A stretch of DNA of 32,050 bases. It comes from Candidatus Woesearchaeota archaeon. Its GTDB lineage: Archaea > Nanobdellota > Nanobdellia > Woesearchaeales > WJIZ01. Under the pieces are notes generated by a model that worked only from the letters and a program-made list of their open reading frames with translations, was not told where the DNA came from and ran no database searches. Made by a program: the position numbers and the translations under genes. This document shows, piece by piece, positions 6,851 through 14,187 of the stretch (position 1 is the stretch's first letter; the number at the start of each line of letters is the position of its first letter). The stretch spans positions 1 through 32,050 of the forward strand of contig JAGVYS010000051.1 in NCBI GenBank assembly GCA_018303125.1, read 5' to 3'.

Positions 6851-7921
6851 TCACTTGACCTGTACTATGTCATCTATTACAGGCGGCCTGTTGACGTTTA
6901 TGACAGTTACCTTGATAACTTGGGTATCTGCCATCTCCCCATCTGAAGCAGTAACATTAATCGAATATATTCCTGCATCATCATAGGATGTCTCCCATAT
7001 TCCATCATCCCCGATAGGGTCAGATATTATATAGGATATTTTATCCCCGTCTGTGTCTGATGCATCAGGCTTCAATGTGACTGTCTCTGTTTCCTTGACT
7101 GTTATGTCCCTCATTACCTTCAGCACAGGTGACCTGTCCACATTGGTTATGGTAAGCGACCAAAGCTTGGAAATGCCAGTTATGCCGTCTGACACATCAA
7201 GCTTCACTGTATGCGAGCCTGCACTGCTGTAATCGGCATCAAAGTCAAATAATTTGGATGATGAAATCTGCTTTCCGTCAAGTTTCCATGAGTAGCTGAG
7301 GGTATCATTATTAAGGTCGTATGCCTCAGCCCTGAATTCAAGCTTGCTGTTCTCCATGATAGTTAGTGCAGTTGAATTTGGATGGGCACTGCTCAGGATT
7401 GGTGCTTCCTCCTTCTTGTTCACAATAAGCAATGCGTCCCTTGTTGATGTTAGCTCACCATCAGAAGTTGTTATGGTTAAGGTATACTCACCATTGTCTC
7501 CATACTTTGTCTGCCACTGCCCGGATGAGTTGAGCGGAAGGCTGAAGGTGTGCTTAAGTTCATCACTGTCTGGGTCTTTTGCCACAGGCTTGATGTTGAC
7601 GAGGTCTGTCTCATCAACTATTATTGCAATTGCCTTTGAAGCAGTATCCGGTACTGACACATTCACAGCTGGTGCAGTTACATTAACTGCCATGCTTGCG
7701 TTTGCCTTAACAGAAACATTCATGCTCACATTGGCTACTACTTTAGGAACTGAACCAGAATCATTGCTTGCGTTTATTTCAGTGCCATTTCCGTTTGATT
7801 CGCCTACTTTTATCTTGTCAATAGGAATAAAAGTGACATCCAAATCCTGACTTTCTTGCGTTTGACAACCGCTAATCAGGTATATAGCAAAAACCAACAA
7901 TACGACGAGGAATCTAACCAT
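6851..7921 (-). CDS. Lipoprotein with cadherin/PKD-like repeats
   Basis: A 356-residue exported protein. The N-terminus MVRFLVVLLVFAIYLISGC is a signal sequence ending in a lipobox (LISGC, Cys19), so it is probably lipid-anchored to the outer face of the membrane. Residues 40-100 are a low-complexity linker rich in Asn, Val, Ser and Ala with many N-x-S/T sites (for example NVSMNVS), likely glycosylated. Three Ig-fold domains of the cadherin/PKD-like type follow, marked by DPDSDEL, SDGELTS, DLNNDTLSYSW, DTDGDKISY and the closing NVNRPP. The stop codon overlaps the possible upstream start of the following gene as ATGA. A TATA box at 7975-7985 and a GGGGTG site at 7930-7935 give this transcript a leader of about 33 nt, unlike most genes here. 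Confidence 0.8.
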   Translation of the reverse strand: MVRFLVVLLVFAIYLISGCQTQESQDLDVTFIPIDKIKVGESNGNGTEINASNDSGSVPKVVANVSMNVSVKANASMAVNVTAPAVNVSVPDTASKAIAIIVDETDLVNIKPVAKDPDSDELKHTFSLPLNSSGQWQTKYGDNGEYTLTITTSDGELTSTRDALLIVNKKEEAPILSSAHPNSTALTIMENSKLEFRAEAYDLNNDTLSYSWKLDGKQISSSKLFDFDADYSSAGSHTVKLDVSDGITGISKLWSLTITNVDRSPVLKVMRDITVKETETVTLKPDASDTDGDKISYIISDPIGDDGIWETSYDDAGIYSINVTASDGEMADTQVIKVTVINVNRPPVIDDIVQVK

Positions 7922-7929
7922 TATATTCG

Positions 7930-7935
7930 CACCCC
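7930..7935 (-). promoter_or_regulatory. Ribosome-binding site of the lipoprotein gene
   Basis: GGGGTG on the minus strand, 8 nt before the start codon at 7921, consistent with a transcript with a leader. Confidence 0.4.
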
Positions 7936-7974
7936 ACTAGCAATTTAGTGTTTTTATCATTCTATGATACTAAC

Positions 7975-7985
7975 TTATATTTAAA
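7975..7985 (-). promoter_or_regulatory. TATA box for the lipoprotein operon
   Basis: TTATATTTAAA on the plus strand (TTTAAATATAA in the gene's direction), about 59 bp before the start codon. It predicts a leader of about 33 nt. Confidence 0.45.
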
Positions 7986-8042
7986 CTTTTTGTGTAGTAA
8001 CGAAATTCGATGCAAAAGCACTTCATCTTTTCCCGGCTAACA

Positions 8043-8050
8043 TTTATAAA
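8043..8050 (+). promoter_or_regulatory. TATA box for SRP54, deciding the start
   Basis: TTTATAAA centred 26 bp before the ATG at 8073. It lies inside the longer open frame that begins at 8010, so that earlier start would be upstream of the promoter. Confidence 0.65.
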
Positions 8051-8072
8051 CCTGTTTTGGTTATGGCGCCGC

Positions 8073-9416
8073 ATGGTGCTTGAAAAGCTCGGCAATTCGC
8101 TCAAGAATACTCTAAGTAATATAGCTAAGGCAATATTCGTTGATGACAAGCTAATAAACGACCTTGTGAAGGACATACAGAAATCGTTGCTGCAGGCAGA
8201 TGTAAATGTGAAGCTCGTCTTTGACTTGACAAGCAAAATAAAGAGCAGGATTTCGAAAGAGGAAACCCCTGCAGGCCTTACTAAAAAAGAGCATCTCCTT
8301 AACATAGTATATGGTGAGCTTGTTTTTTTTCTGGGCGGTGAGGGCAACAAGATAGACATAAAAGTCAGGCCTTTCAGGATAATGCTCGTCGGCCTTTTTG
8401 GGGCTGGAAAAACCACAACAGCAGGCAAGCTTGCAAGATTCTACTCAAAAAGGGGCTACAAGACTTGCTTGGTGGGCCTTGATGTGCACAGGCCTGCTGC
8501 AATGAGCCAACTGGAGCAGACTGCAAAGAGAATTAATGTGCCGTCATTCACAGACAGCACATCCAAAGATGCCCTAAAGGCTTATGAAAAATTTGAAAGT
8601 GAAATAAAAGATTTCGAAGTAATAATAATAGACACTGCCGGAAGGGATGCGCTGAGCGCTGGCCTGATAAGTGAGATAGAGGCATTAAACAAAAAGATAA
8701 TGCCTGAAGAAAGGCTTCTCGTGATATCTGCAGACATAGGCCAGGCAGCACAAAAGCAGGCAGAGCAGTTCAACGCAAGCTGCGGCATTACAGGAATAAT
8801 AGCAACAAAAATGGACGGCACTGCAAAGGCTGGCGGGGCCTTGAGCTCGTGCGCAGTAACCGGTTCTCCCATAAAGTTCATTGGTGTAGGGGAAAAGATT
8901 GACGATATAGAGGAGTTCAGGCCAAAGAATTTCGTTGGCAGGATGCTTGGCATGGGCGACCTTGAGGCATTGCTTGAGAAGGCAAAGGAGGCAATGACTG
9001 AGGAACAGGCAGAGGACCTCGGGAAGAGGTTCCTGAAAGGTGAATTCACTCTCCTTGATTTGTATGAGCAGATGGAAGCCATGAGCAAGATGGGCCCTCT
9101 TACAAAGATAGTGGACATGATACCTGGCTTTGGCCAGCTGAAGCTTCCGAAGGAAGCCTTGCAGACTCAGGAAGGAAAACTAGGCAAATGGAAAATCGCC
9201 ATGCAGAGCATGACAGAACAAGAGCTTGAAGAGCCAGATAGCCTGGAAGCAGAAAGAATAGAGAGAATATCAAAAGGCTCAGGGATAAGCCAGGGAGAGA
9301 TAAGAGAACTGGTAAAGCAATACAGGCAAAGCAAGAAAATGGTAAAGCTCCTGAAGGGTCATGGTGACATGGGCAAGATGATGAAGAAACTTGGCGGCAA
9401 AATGCCAAAGCTATGA
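8073..9416 (+). CDS. srp54: Signal recognition particle protein SRP54
   Basis: A 447-residue GTPase that binds signal peptides and 7S RNA and delivers ribosomes to the membrane receptor. The N-terminal helical bundle is residues 1-95. The G domain shows GLFGAGKTTTAGKLA (107-121), DTAGRD, and TKMDGTAKAGG, followed by the conserved GEKIDDIEEF. The methionine-rich M domain follows (MEAMSKMGPL, MIPGF, then SGISQGEIRELVKQYRQ) and the chain ends in a Lys/Met/Gly tail. The frame is open from 8010, but the added 21 residues are unlike the family, and the TATA box at 8043-8050 lies inside them. MVLEKLGNSLKNTL is the standard beginning, so the start at 8073 is preferred and the mRNA is probably leaderless. 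The neighbouring gene on the other strand ends 4 bases after its stop. Confidence 0.97.
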   Translation: MVLEKLGNSLKNTLSNIAKAIFVDDKLINDLVKDIQKSLLQADVNVKLVFDLTSKIKSRISKEETPAGLTKKEHLLNIVYGELVFFLGGEGNKIDIKVRPFRIMLVGLFGAGKTTTAGKLARFYSKRGYKTCLVGLDVHRPAAMSQLEQTAKRINVPSFTDSTSKDALKAYEKFESEIKDFEVIIIDTAGRDALSAGLISEIEALNKKIMPEERLLVISADIGQAAQKQAEQFNASCGITGIIATKMDGTAKAGGALSSCAVTGSPIKFIGVGEKIDDIEEFRPKNFVGRMLGMGDLEALLEKAKEAMTEEQAEDLGKRFLKGEFTLLDLYEQMEAMSKMGPLTKIVDMIPGFGQLKLPKEALQTQEGKLGKWKIAMQSMTEQELEEPDSLEAERIERISKGSGISQGEIRELVKQYRQSKKMVKLLKGHGDMGKMMKKLGGKMPKL

Positions 9417-9420
9417 GCAT

Positions 9421-10032
9421 TTATTCCAGTATCTTTGGATAAAATTCGTCTTCCCACTCGTACAATGCCTCGTCTTCTATGTCAGTAAAGCCAAGCTGGT
9501 AGCAGTCGCTAAGAATGTCAATGTTCTTTCCGTGCTCCTTTGCCATGCAGTTTATAAGTAAGGTATATTGAGGCGTATGCACGTTTGCAAGCGATTTTAT
9601 TTCATAGATAAGTTCAGTCATGCTTTTTTTCTCAGACCAATGAAGCACTATTGTCTCTGTGCCTATGTCAAGTGCATAAGTCATGAATACCTGTTTAGAT
9701 ATCTTTTTTTCTGCACGAGCTATTTTTTCCTGGTCATGAGCGCTTATTTCGTCAAAACCGTTAAACCCTATTGCAGAAAGCCCTTTTATTCCTGATGCTG
9801 CCTTGTATGATTCCAAGAGGCCGCTGGAAAGAAATATTCTAACGCTCAAACCCTGAATGTCATTGCTTATCTCAAGAGTTATTGCAGGGTATTTTTCATG
9901 GAATTTTGAAAAAATTGATTTTGCCTTCTCAACCTGCTTGTCAAGTACTGGGTCGTTCTCCTCTGAGTGCCTTTCAAGGCCTGCTGTTATTCTTACTATC
10001 TCCCTAAGCTCCCTGTCAGCGACCTTTGCCAT
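9421..10032 (-). CDS. Unrecognised soluble protein
   Basis: About 203 residues from the start at 10030-10032 (MAKVADREL). An ATG nine bases earlier (10041) is also possible, but the TATA box centre falls 26 bp from the later one. The protein is acidic overall and soluble, with no signal or membrane helix. It begins with a charged helical stretch (ADRELREIVRITAGL), then alternates strands and helices, including VRIFLSSGLLESYKAASG and TYALDIGTETIVLHWSEKK, and ends in a very acidic tail (DIEDEALYEWEDEFYPK). I do not recognise the family. It is convergent with SRP54, so there is no operon context to suggest a role. Confidence 0.7.
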   Translation of the reverse strand: MAKVADRELREIVRITAGLERHSEENDPVLDKQVEKAKSIFSKFHEKYPAITLEISNDIQGLSVRIFLSSGLLESYKAASGIKGLSAIGFNGFDEISAHDQEKIARAEKKISKQVFMTYALDIGTETIVLHWSEKKSMTELIYEIKSLANVHTPQYTLLINCMAKEHGKNIDILSDCYQLGFTDIEDEALYEWEDEFYPKILE

Positions 10033-10052
10033 CTGATGCATCCATGCATGGG

Positions 10053-10062
10053 TTTATTTAAA
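10053..10062 (-). promoter_or_regulatory. TATA box for the gene at 9421-10032
   Basis: TTTATTTAAA on the plus strand (TTTAAATAAA in the gene's direction), centred 26 bp upstream of the ATG at 10030-10032. Confidence 0.5.
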
Positions 10063-10105
10063 GATTGTGCAAGTTATAATTCTGAAAATCCTAAGAGGGG
10101 CGCAC

Positions 10106-10636
10106 TCAAGGTCTAAAAACAATTTTTGTGAGGCTGGCACCGGGATCTGCGCTATGCATTCTTGCATTCCTTCTTATTTCGTGGAGTGGTTTTGGCACCA
10201 GGGATATTTCAATCCTGTATCTAAGCACAGTGCCAAGAGGGCCGCCTGCATGATATTGCATATTCATGCTATTGAATCCTTCTGCATGTTCATTTAAATT
10301 CTGTTCATCAGGAACAAGTATCTGTGCATCTGAAACAGGTGTCTGTCCTTCCCTAGCCTCACCGCTCAGGCAATATTCTAGTGAATTCCCTGCTGAGCTA
10401 AGTGAAAGAAATGAATATTTGCTAGGAGCAGATTCCAGTACAACACATCCATTTGTATATTTTAGAGTGCCCAACTGTTGATTTAGGAATTCCATTCTTA
10501 CGTCTGTGCCTATTGCAACCTCACCTTTTTGAGTCAAAAAATCATTAACAGGGTACTCAGGGCCGATATCGGATTTTCCCAAATTAAACTTGAGCTTGAG
10601 GTTATAGGATTCGAGTAGAGCTTCGACAGTAGCCAT
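10106..10636 (-). CDS. Unrecognised protein, possible class IV adenylate cyclase-like size
   Basis: A protein of 176 residues from the ATG at 10634-10636 (MATVEALLESYNLKLKFNLG). The frame is open upstream to 10717, but the TATA box at 10659-10666 lies inside that extension, so the shorter form is preferred. The sequence has a strand-rich first half (KGEVAIGTDVRMEFLNQQLGTLKY, shown in its features as alternating hydrophobic residues), a central SLSSAGNSLEYCLSGEAREG, and a tail with SLVPKPLHEIRRNARMH. I see no catalytic motif that identifies a family; the size comparison in the label is only a size comparison and not an assignment. Its promoter is back-to-back with that of endonuclease Q, with both boxes inside 50 bp. 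Confidence 0.6.
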   Translation of the reverse strand: MATVEALLESYNLKLKFNLGKSDIGPEYPVNDFLTQKGEVAIGTDVRMEFLNQQLGTLKYTNGCVVLESAPSKYSFLSLSSAGNSLEYCLSGEAREGQTPVSDAQILVPDEQNLNEHAEGFNSMNMQYHAGGPLGTVLRYRIEISLVPKPLHEIRRNARMHSADPGASLTKIVFRP

Positions 10637-10658
10637 AAAGTTAGGTAACCTGAAGGAA

Positions 10659-10666
10659 TATAAAAA
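10659..10666 (-). promoter_or_regulatory. TATA box for the gene at 10106-10636
   Basis: TATAAAAA on the plus strand (TTTTTATA in the gene's direction), centred 26 bp before the ATG at 10636. Confidence 0.5.
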
Positions 10667-10695
10667 TTTCTTGATTGTGAGATGCATGACAAGAT

Positions 10696-10704
10696 TATTA
10701 TATT
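10696..10704 (+). promoter_or_regulatory. TATA box for endonuclease Q
   Basis: TTATTATAT centred 26 bp before the ATG at 10726, predicting a leaderless mRNA. Confidence 0.5.
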
Positions 10705-10725
10705 TCAGCGGCTTCAAAAGTAGAT

Positions 10726-11973
10726 ATGGATGTTATAGCAGACCTTCACGTGCATTCAAGGCACAGCAGGGCAACCGGCAAAGAGCTGAATCTTGCCAAT
10801 CTTGAGAAATGGGGCAGGATTAAGGGAGTCAATCTTCTTGGGACAGGAGATTTTACGCATCCAAAATGGATTAATGAGATAAAGGAAGAGCTTAGTGAAG
10901 ACGATACAGGAATTCTGAAATCAAAAACAGGCTTCAGTTTCATGCTACAAACAGAGATATCCTTTGTTTACATGCAGGACAGCAGGTTCAGGAAAGTCCA
11001 TCTGCTGGCATACGCTCCAGACATTGAAACTGCTGAGAAAATAGCTTCATGGCTCGGCAGCAGGGGAAGGCTTGATTATGACGGCAGGCCGACATTTGGA
11101 ATGCCCTGCCCTGAATTCGTCGATGCTTTGAAATCAATTGACAGCAAAACAGAGATAATCCCTGCGCATATTTGGACGCCCTGGTTCAGCATGCTTGGCG
11201 CAAGTTCAGGTTTTGACTCTGTCAAGGAATGTTTCCATGACACAGAAAAGCACATTTTTGCGCTCGAGACAGGCCTAAGCTCCGATCCGCCAATGAACTG
11301 GAGGCTCTCGGCGCTTGACAAGTATACTTTAGTAAGCAACTCTGATTTGCACAGTTTCTGGCCCTGGAGACTGGGGAGAGAAGCAAATGTCCTCAGCCTA
11401 AAGGACCTTACCTATAAATCTGTTTTCAATTGCATAAAGTCAAGGGAAGGATTCAAGGAAACAATAGAGGTCAATCCCTCATTTGGAAAGTACCATTGGA
11501 CAGGGCATAGGGAATGCGGGATATCTATTAGCGCCTTTGAGGCAATGAAAATAAAGAGCATGTGCAAGGTATGCGGCAAGAAGCTAACAGTTGGAGTGGA
11601 GCAGAGAGTGGAGGAGCTTGCAGACAGGGAAGAAGGTTACGTCAAGAAAGGGGCTGTGCCTTTCAGGAGCTTAATTCCGCTGTCAGACATAATCTCTGCT
11701 GTTATCAAGAAAAGTGTCTCTTCAAAGGCCGCATGGGGGTATTACAACAGTCTTGTCAAAGGCAGAAGCGAGTATGATGTCCTTCTTTCAGTTTCAGAGG
11801 AGGAACTGATAGCCTCATCGAACGGGCCAATAGCAGCTGCAATAATGCAAAACAGGAATGGGCAGATAGAAGTAAAGCCGGGATTTGATGGGGTGTATGG
11901 CGAGCCGATGATAGGTGCAGACGGGCAAAAACCGAAGAAAAAGGACCAAAAAGGCCTAAAGGAATTTTTCTAG
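10726..11973 (+). CDS. Endonuclease Q (deaminated-base repair nuclease)
   Basis: A 415-residue PHP-domain nuclease of the archaeal EndoQ family, which nicks DNA 5' of deaminated bases such as uracil and hypoxanthine and at abasic sites. Metal-site residues are visible: Asp6, His8 and His10 (DLHVH), Asp42 and His45 (GDFTH), Glu77 (TEIS), His92, His148 (PAHIWTPW), and Asp207/His209 (SNSDLHS). A cysteine-rich insert follows, with Cys264 and Cys280-x2-Cys283 and the family stretch GVEQRVEELADR. The final eight residues, QKGLKEFF, fit the PCNA-interacting (PIP) box, which is known to recruit EndoQ to the sliding clamp in Thermococcales. The start is fixed by a TATA box 26 bp upstream. With Ogg2 at 13283 it forms part of a base-damage repair set. 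Confidence 0.92.
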   Translation: MDVIADLHVHSRHSRATGKELNLANLEKWGRIKGVNLLGTGDFTHPKWINEIKEELSEDDTGILKSKTGFSFMLQTEISFVYMQDSRFRKVHLLAYAPDIETAEKIASWLGSRGRLDYDGRPTFGMPCPEFVDALKSIDSKTEIIPAHIWTPWFSMLGASSGFDSVKECFHDTEKHIFALETGLSSDPPMNWRLSALDKYTLVSNSDLHSFWPWRLGREANVLSLKDLTYKSVFNCIKSREGFKETIEVNPSFGKYHWTGHRECGISISAFEAMKIKSMCKVCGKKLTVGVEQRVEELADREEGYVKKGAVPFRSLIPLSDIISAVIKKSVSSKAAWGYYNSLVKGRSEYDVLLSVSEEELIASSNGPIAAAIMQNRNGQIEVKPGFDGVYGEPMIGADGQKPKKKDQKGLKEFF

Positions 11974-12025
11974 CTGCATTTTCTGCAATACAAATTCTTC
12001 AATTGTCGTCTAAAAAAACAAAACA

Positions 12026-12033
12026 TTTATATA
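12026..12033 (+). promoter_or_regulatory. Strong TATA box for the repeat basic protein
   Basis: TTTATATA within an A-rich upstream stretch. Transcription should start near 12055, leaving a leader of about 45 nt that contains a weak 4-bp hairpin (CGAG 12059-12062, CTCG 12070-12073). Confidence 0.55.
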
Positions 12034-12082
12034 TTTGCTATGGCGAGAAAAAAATCAGCGAGTTTAATTCTCGACTAAAATA

Positions 12083-12090
12083 AGAGGGGG
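12083..12090 (+). promoter_or_regulatory. Ribosome-binding site of the repeat basic protein
   Basis: AGAGGGGG lies 9 nt before the ATG at 12100. It differs from the leaderless pattern of most first genes in this window. Confidence 0.4.
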
Positions 12091-12099
12091 AAAAAGAAA

Positions 12100-12348
12100 A
12101 TGGCAAGCAAAGTAGAAAAGGTTGGCGTTAAGAAACAGTCTGGCTATCTATATTTCGTAGACAAGAAAGGAAACGTAGCCAGAGCCAAAATGGCACGAGG
12201 AAAGAAGAAAGGCAAGGGAAAGATAGAAGTCGTTGCCAAGGTAGGAGTCAAGAAACAGTCTGGCATGCTTTACTTCATTGACAAGCAGGGAGATATTTCA
12301 GCTGCTAAGATGTCAAGAGGCGGCAAGAAGAAGGCCAAGAAGAGATAA
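12100..12348 (+). CDS. Small basic protein with an internal duplication
   Basis: An 82-residue, strongly basic protein made of two copies of a 28-residue motif, residues 7-34 and 47-74, identical at 20 of 28 positions. Each copy runs KVGVKKQSG, then L-Y-F, then a DKxG turn and AKMxRG, so it is probably a small beta-sheet unit. Each is followed by a lysine/glycine tail (GKKKGKGK and GGKKKAKKR). There are no cysteines, no signal peptide and no acidic patch. It has a clear TATA box, a purine-rich ribosome site and a T-rich terminator, which suggests a single, well-expressed gene. The composition fits nucleic-acid binding, for example a nucleoid or ribosome-associated protein, but it is not similar by eye to Sso7d, Cren7, Alba, MC1 or histones. 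The function is not known to me. Confidence 0.85.
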   Translation: MASKVEKVGVKKQSGYLYFVDKKGNVARAKMARGKKKGKGKIEVVAKVGVKKQSGMLYFIDKQGDISAAKMSRGGKKKAKKR

Positions 12349-12355
12349 GTGCCTT

Positions 12356-12371
12356 AATTTTTTTTCTTTTT
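12356..12371 (+). terminator. T-rich terminator after the basic protein
   Basis: Two runs of T (ATTTTTTTTC then TTTTTT) directly after the stop codon, matching the poly-T type of archaeal terminator. It also separates the gene from the convergent DUF1385 gene. Confidence 0.6.
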
Positions 12372-13286
12372 TTATTTGCTGATTAATTTGTCCTTTCTTA
12401 TGACCATATCCATGGCTTTAATGGCAACTTCTATCTGCTTCGCATTTGGCTCTTTTGTTGTAATGTATTGCAGCATAAGCCCAGGCCATGCGAATGCCTT
12501 TAGCAGCTTATTCTTCTCATGGAATGCAGTTAGCCTGAGCAGCTCATAAGAAATCCCAGCCACAACAGGCACAAGCATGAGCCTTGCAGCAAAAAGCAGG
12601 GTTTTCCTGAGCAGCAAAGGATATGAGCTGAAAGAGGGCAACAAAGAAGCCATTATGCCTGGAGTGAATGCAAAAACAAAAATGCTGATGAAGAGCACGA
12701 TGAACAGGAAGCTTGTCCCGCATCTTGGGTGCAATCTAGTGAATCTTTTTGCGTTATCCACATTAAGCTTTTTCCCTGACTCATAGCAGTGCACAACCTT
12801 ATGTTCCGCACCATGATATTCAAACAGCCTATAGATATCCTTGATGCTGGATATTATAAGAAGGTATAGCACAAGTATTGCTATTTTAATGAGCCCATCT
12901 ACAAGATTGAATAGTATTGTCTGTCTTTCCTCATCTATTCCTAGCAGCCAAGTCAGAAAATAAGGCAGGACAAGGAATAAAGCAAGTGAAAAAAGAAGCG
13001 ATATGGCAATTGTAAAGAAAAGCTGCATGCCTGTAAGCTTCTTTCCTGGCTCTTCCTCAAACTGGTCAGCTGACCATGTAAGGGACTTTATGCCTATGAT
13101 AAGCATCTCAAACATGTTAATAATGCCCCTGAGAAATGGAACTTGAGTCCATCTTGGCTTTTTCCTGATTTTATGCATCTCAGTGGCAATCTTCCCATTC
13201 TCAAGCCGTACCGCAGTAGCATAATACCCAGGAGAGCGCATCATTACACCTTCTATAACGGCCTGTCCGCCGATTACTGGCTTCAT
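12372..13286 (-). CDS. DUF1385 family membrane protein (YqhQ-like)
   Basis: A 304-residue membrane protein of the DUF1385 family. The diagnostic N-terminus is present (IGGQAVIEGVMMRSP), followed by VPFLRGIINM, and the central EYHGAEHKVVHCYE and RLHPRCGTSFLF motifs. About four hydrophobic spans are visible, near residues 87-113, 127-148, 193-213 and 227-248. The biochemical role of the family is unresolved; it is common in Firmicutes and known from scattered archaea, so lateral transfer from bacteria is possible. The start codon overlaps the Ogg2 stop as ATGA, which implies translational coupling at the end of the long minus-strand operon. Confidence 0.9.
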   Translation of the reverse strand: MKPVIGGQAVIEGVMMRSPGYYATAVRLENGKIATEMHKIRKKPRWTQVPFLRGIINMFEMLIIGIKSLTWSADQFEEEPGKKLTGMQLFFTIAISLLFSLALFLVLPYFLTWLLGIDEERQTILFNLVDGLIKIAILVLYLLIISSIKDIYRLFEYHGAEHKVVHCYESGKKLNVDNAKRFTRLHPRCGTSFLFIVLFISIFVFAFTPGIMASLLPSFSSYPLLLRKTLLFAARLMLVPVVAGISYELLRLTAFHEKNKLLKAFAWPGLMLQYITTKEPNAKQIEVAIKAMDMVIRKDKLISK

Positions 13287-13882
13287 TTGAATACTCTCCC
13301 AGTCTCGGTGCTCCAGAACAAAAGATCCAGCTCATCCATCGCTATGCCAACAGTTTCACCGAATTTCCTGAACTTCTCCTCTATATCAATGTATTTCCTG
13401 TATGTGAGGGTTTTAGGCATCTCAATTACGCCCAGAAGGCTCAGGTTCTTAAGTATATGCCTGTCCAGTATTGCCAATCCTGTATGTCCTGTATTCCTAA
13501 GGAAGTGTGATGCTTCTTTCATACCCAAGCCAGGCACTTCCCTTACAAGAAACTCCCTTTTATGATGGGAAAGCTTAGAATTCTCCAATCCGCCAATTAT
13601 CTTCGCATAATTCTCCTTCAGGTTAAGCAAGTACTTTGCTTTTGTGTTGTGGAAGCGCGTATGCTTCCTGAGAATTGACGATGGTTCCAGATTATTGCTA
13701 ATAAAATCAGCCTTTTTCAGCTCGTTTATGCAGGCATCGCACTTGAATGCGCTTGACTGGGGAGTAAGCAGGCAAAAGCACATCTCATAGAAATAGTCAT
13801 TGGCCTTTTTGTATCCTTCCAATGCCGCTTTTATGGCAGGCCTTGCTTTTTTGTACTCTCCCCTTAGCTTTTCGAGATTCAT
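13283..13882 (-). CDS. ogg: 8-oxoguanine DNA glycosylase/AP lyase, Ogg2 type
   Basis: A 199-residue helix-hairpin-helix glycosylase that removes 8-oxoguanine and cuts the abasic site. The hairpin VPGLGMKEASHFLRN carries the catalytic Lys122, and the conserved Asp140 is in AILDRHIL. The chain ends in ...GRVFK; a C-terminal lysine (here Lys199) is the feature that lets Ogg2 enzymes distinguish 8-oxoguanine from guanine, so the family assignment and end are well supported. The length is typical of the archaeal Ogg2 family. The start overlaps the stop of the upstream hibernation-like gene (ATGA), and its own stop overlaps the DUF1385 start, so it is in the middle of a tight operon. Confidence 0.92.
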   Translation of the reverse strand: MNLEKLRGEYKKARPAIKAALEGYKKANDYFYEMCFCLLTPQSSAFKCDACINELKKADFISNNLEPSSILRKHTRFHNTKAKYLLNLKENYAKIIGGLENSKLSHHKREFLVREVPGLGMKEASHFLRNTGHTGLAILDRHILKNLSLLGVIEMPKTLTYRKYIDIEEKFRKFGETVGIAMDELDLLFWSTETGRVFK

Positions 13883-14187
13883 TCGCCCCTTTTCTTCATT
13901 ATTTGGCTATCAAGCTTTTTCAGCGCCCCTGATATTGTTTTTTCTGCCCCGAAATCCTGGTTCTCGGCATGGAATCTTCCGTTATCTGAATCCACGTTAA
14001 GCTTGACATAATAAGATGTCCTCCCCCTTGACGTTTCCTTGTGTATATGGCAATCGAGGTTTATGTAAATTTCTGAAAAATCAATTGAGTGCTTCTCACA
14101 GAACTTGCTTAGCTTCTTGTTTATTACTTCCTTTTCCTCATCATTGATTCTGGAAAAGTCACCTACACATTTTATTTTGTTCAGCAT
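13879..14187 (-). CDS. Ribosome hibernation factor-like protein (HPF/RaiA fold)
   Basis: A 102-residue protein with the pattern of the S30EA/HPF family, whose members sit in the ribosome decoding site and stop translation under stress. The likely beta-alpha-beta-beta-beta-alpha order is visible: a first strand and helix (NDEEKEVINKKLSKFCEKH), then strands IYINLDCHIH, RTSYYVKLNVDS and GRFHAENQDFG, and the final helix ISGALKKLDSQIMKKR. The FHA plus D-x-x-x-A/I-x-x-A-L-x-K-L-x-x-Q arrangement is the most telling part. The match is by inspection and moderate. It overlaps PfpI/DJ-1 by 7 nt and Ogg2 by 4 nt, so it is co-expressed with oxidative-damage functions. Confidence 0.6.
   Translation of the reverse strand: MLNKIKCVGDFSRINDEEKEVINKKLSKFCEKHSIDFSEIYINLDCHIHKETSRGRTSYYVKLNVDSDNGRFHAENQDFGAEKTISGALKKLDSQIMKKRGE

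Noticed and set aside
8010-8072. Longer N-terminus for SRP54
   Set aside because: The extra 21 residues are unlike the family and contain the TATA box at 8043-8050, so they lie upstream of the expected transcript start.
9100-9420. Minus-strand frame with Cys/Leu-rich product
   Set aside because: It is antisense to the SRP54 M domain, which is well conserved on the plus strand.
12059-12073. Riboswitch or structured leader before the basic protein
   Set aside because: Only a 4-bp stem is visible in the 45-nt leader, which is too small to call a regulatory RNA.
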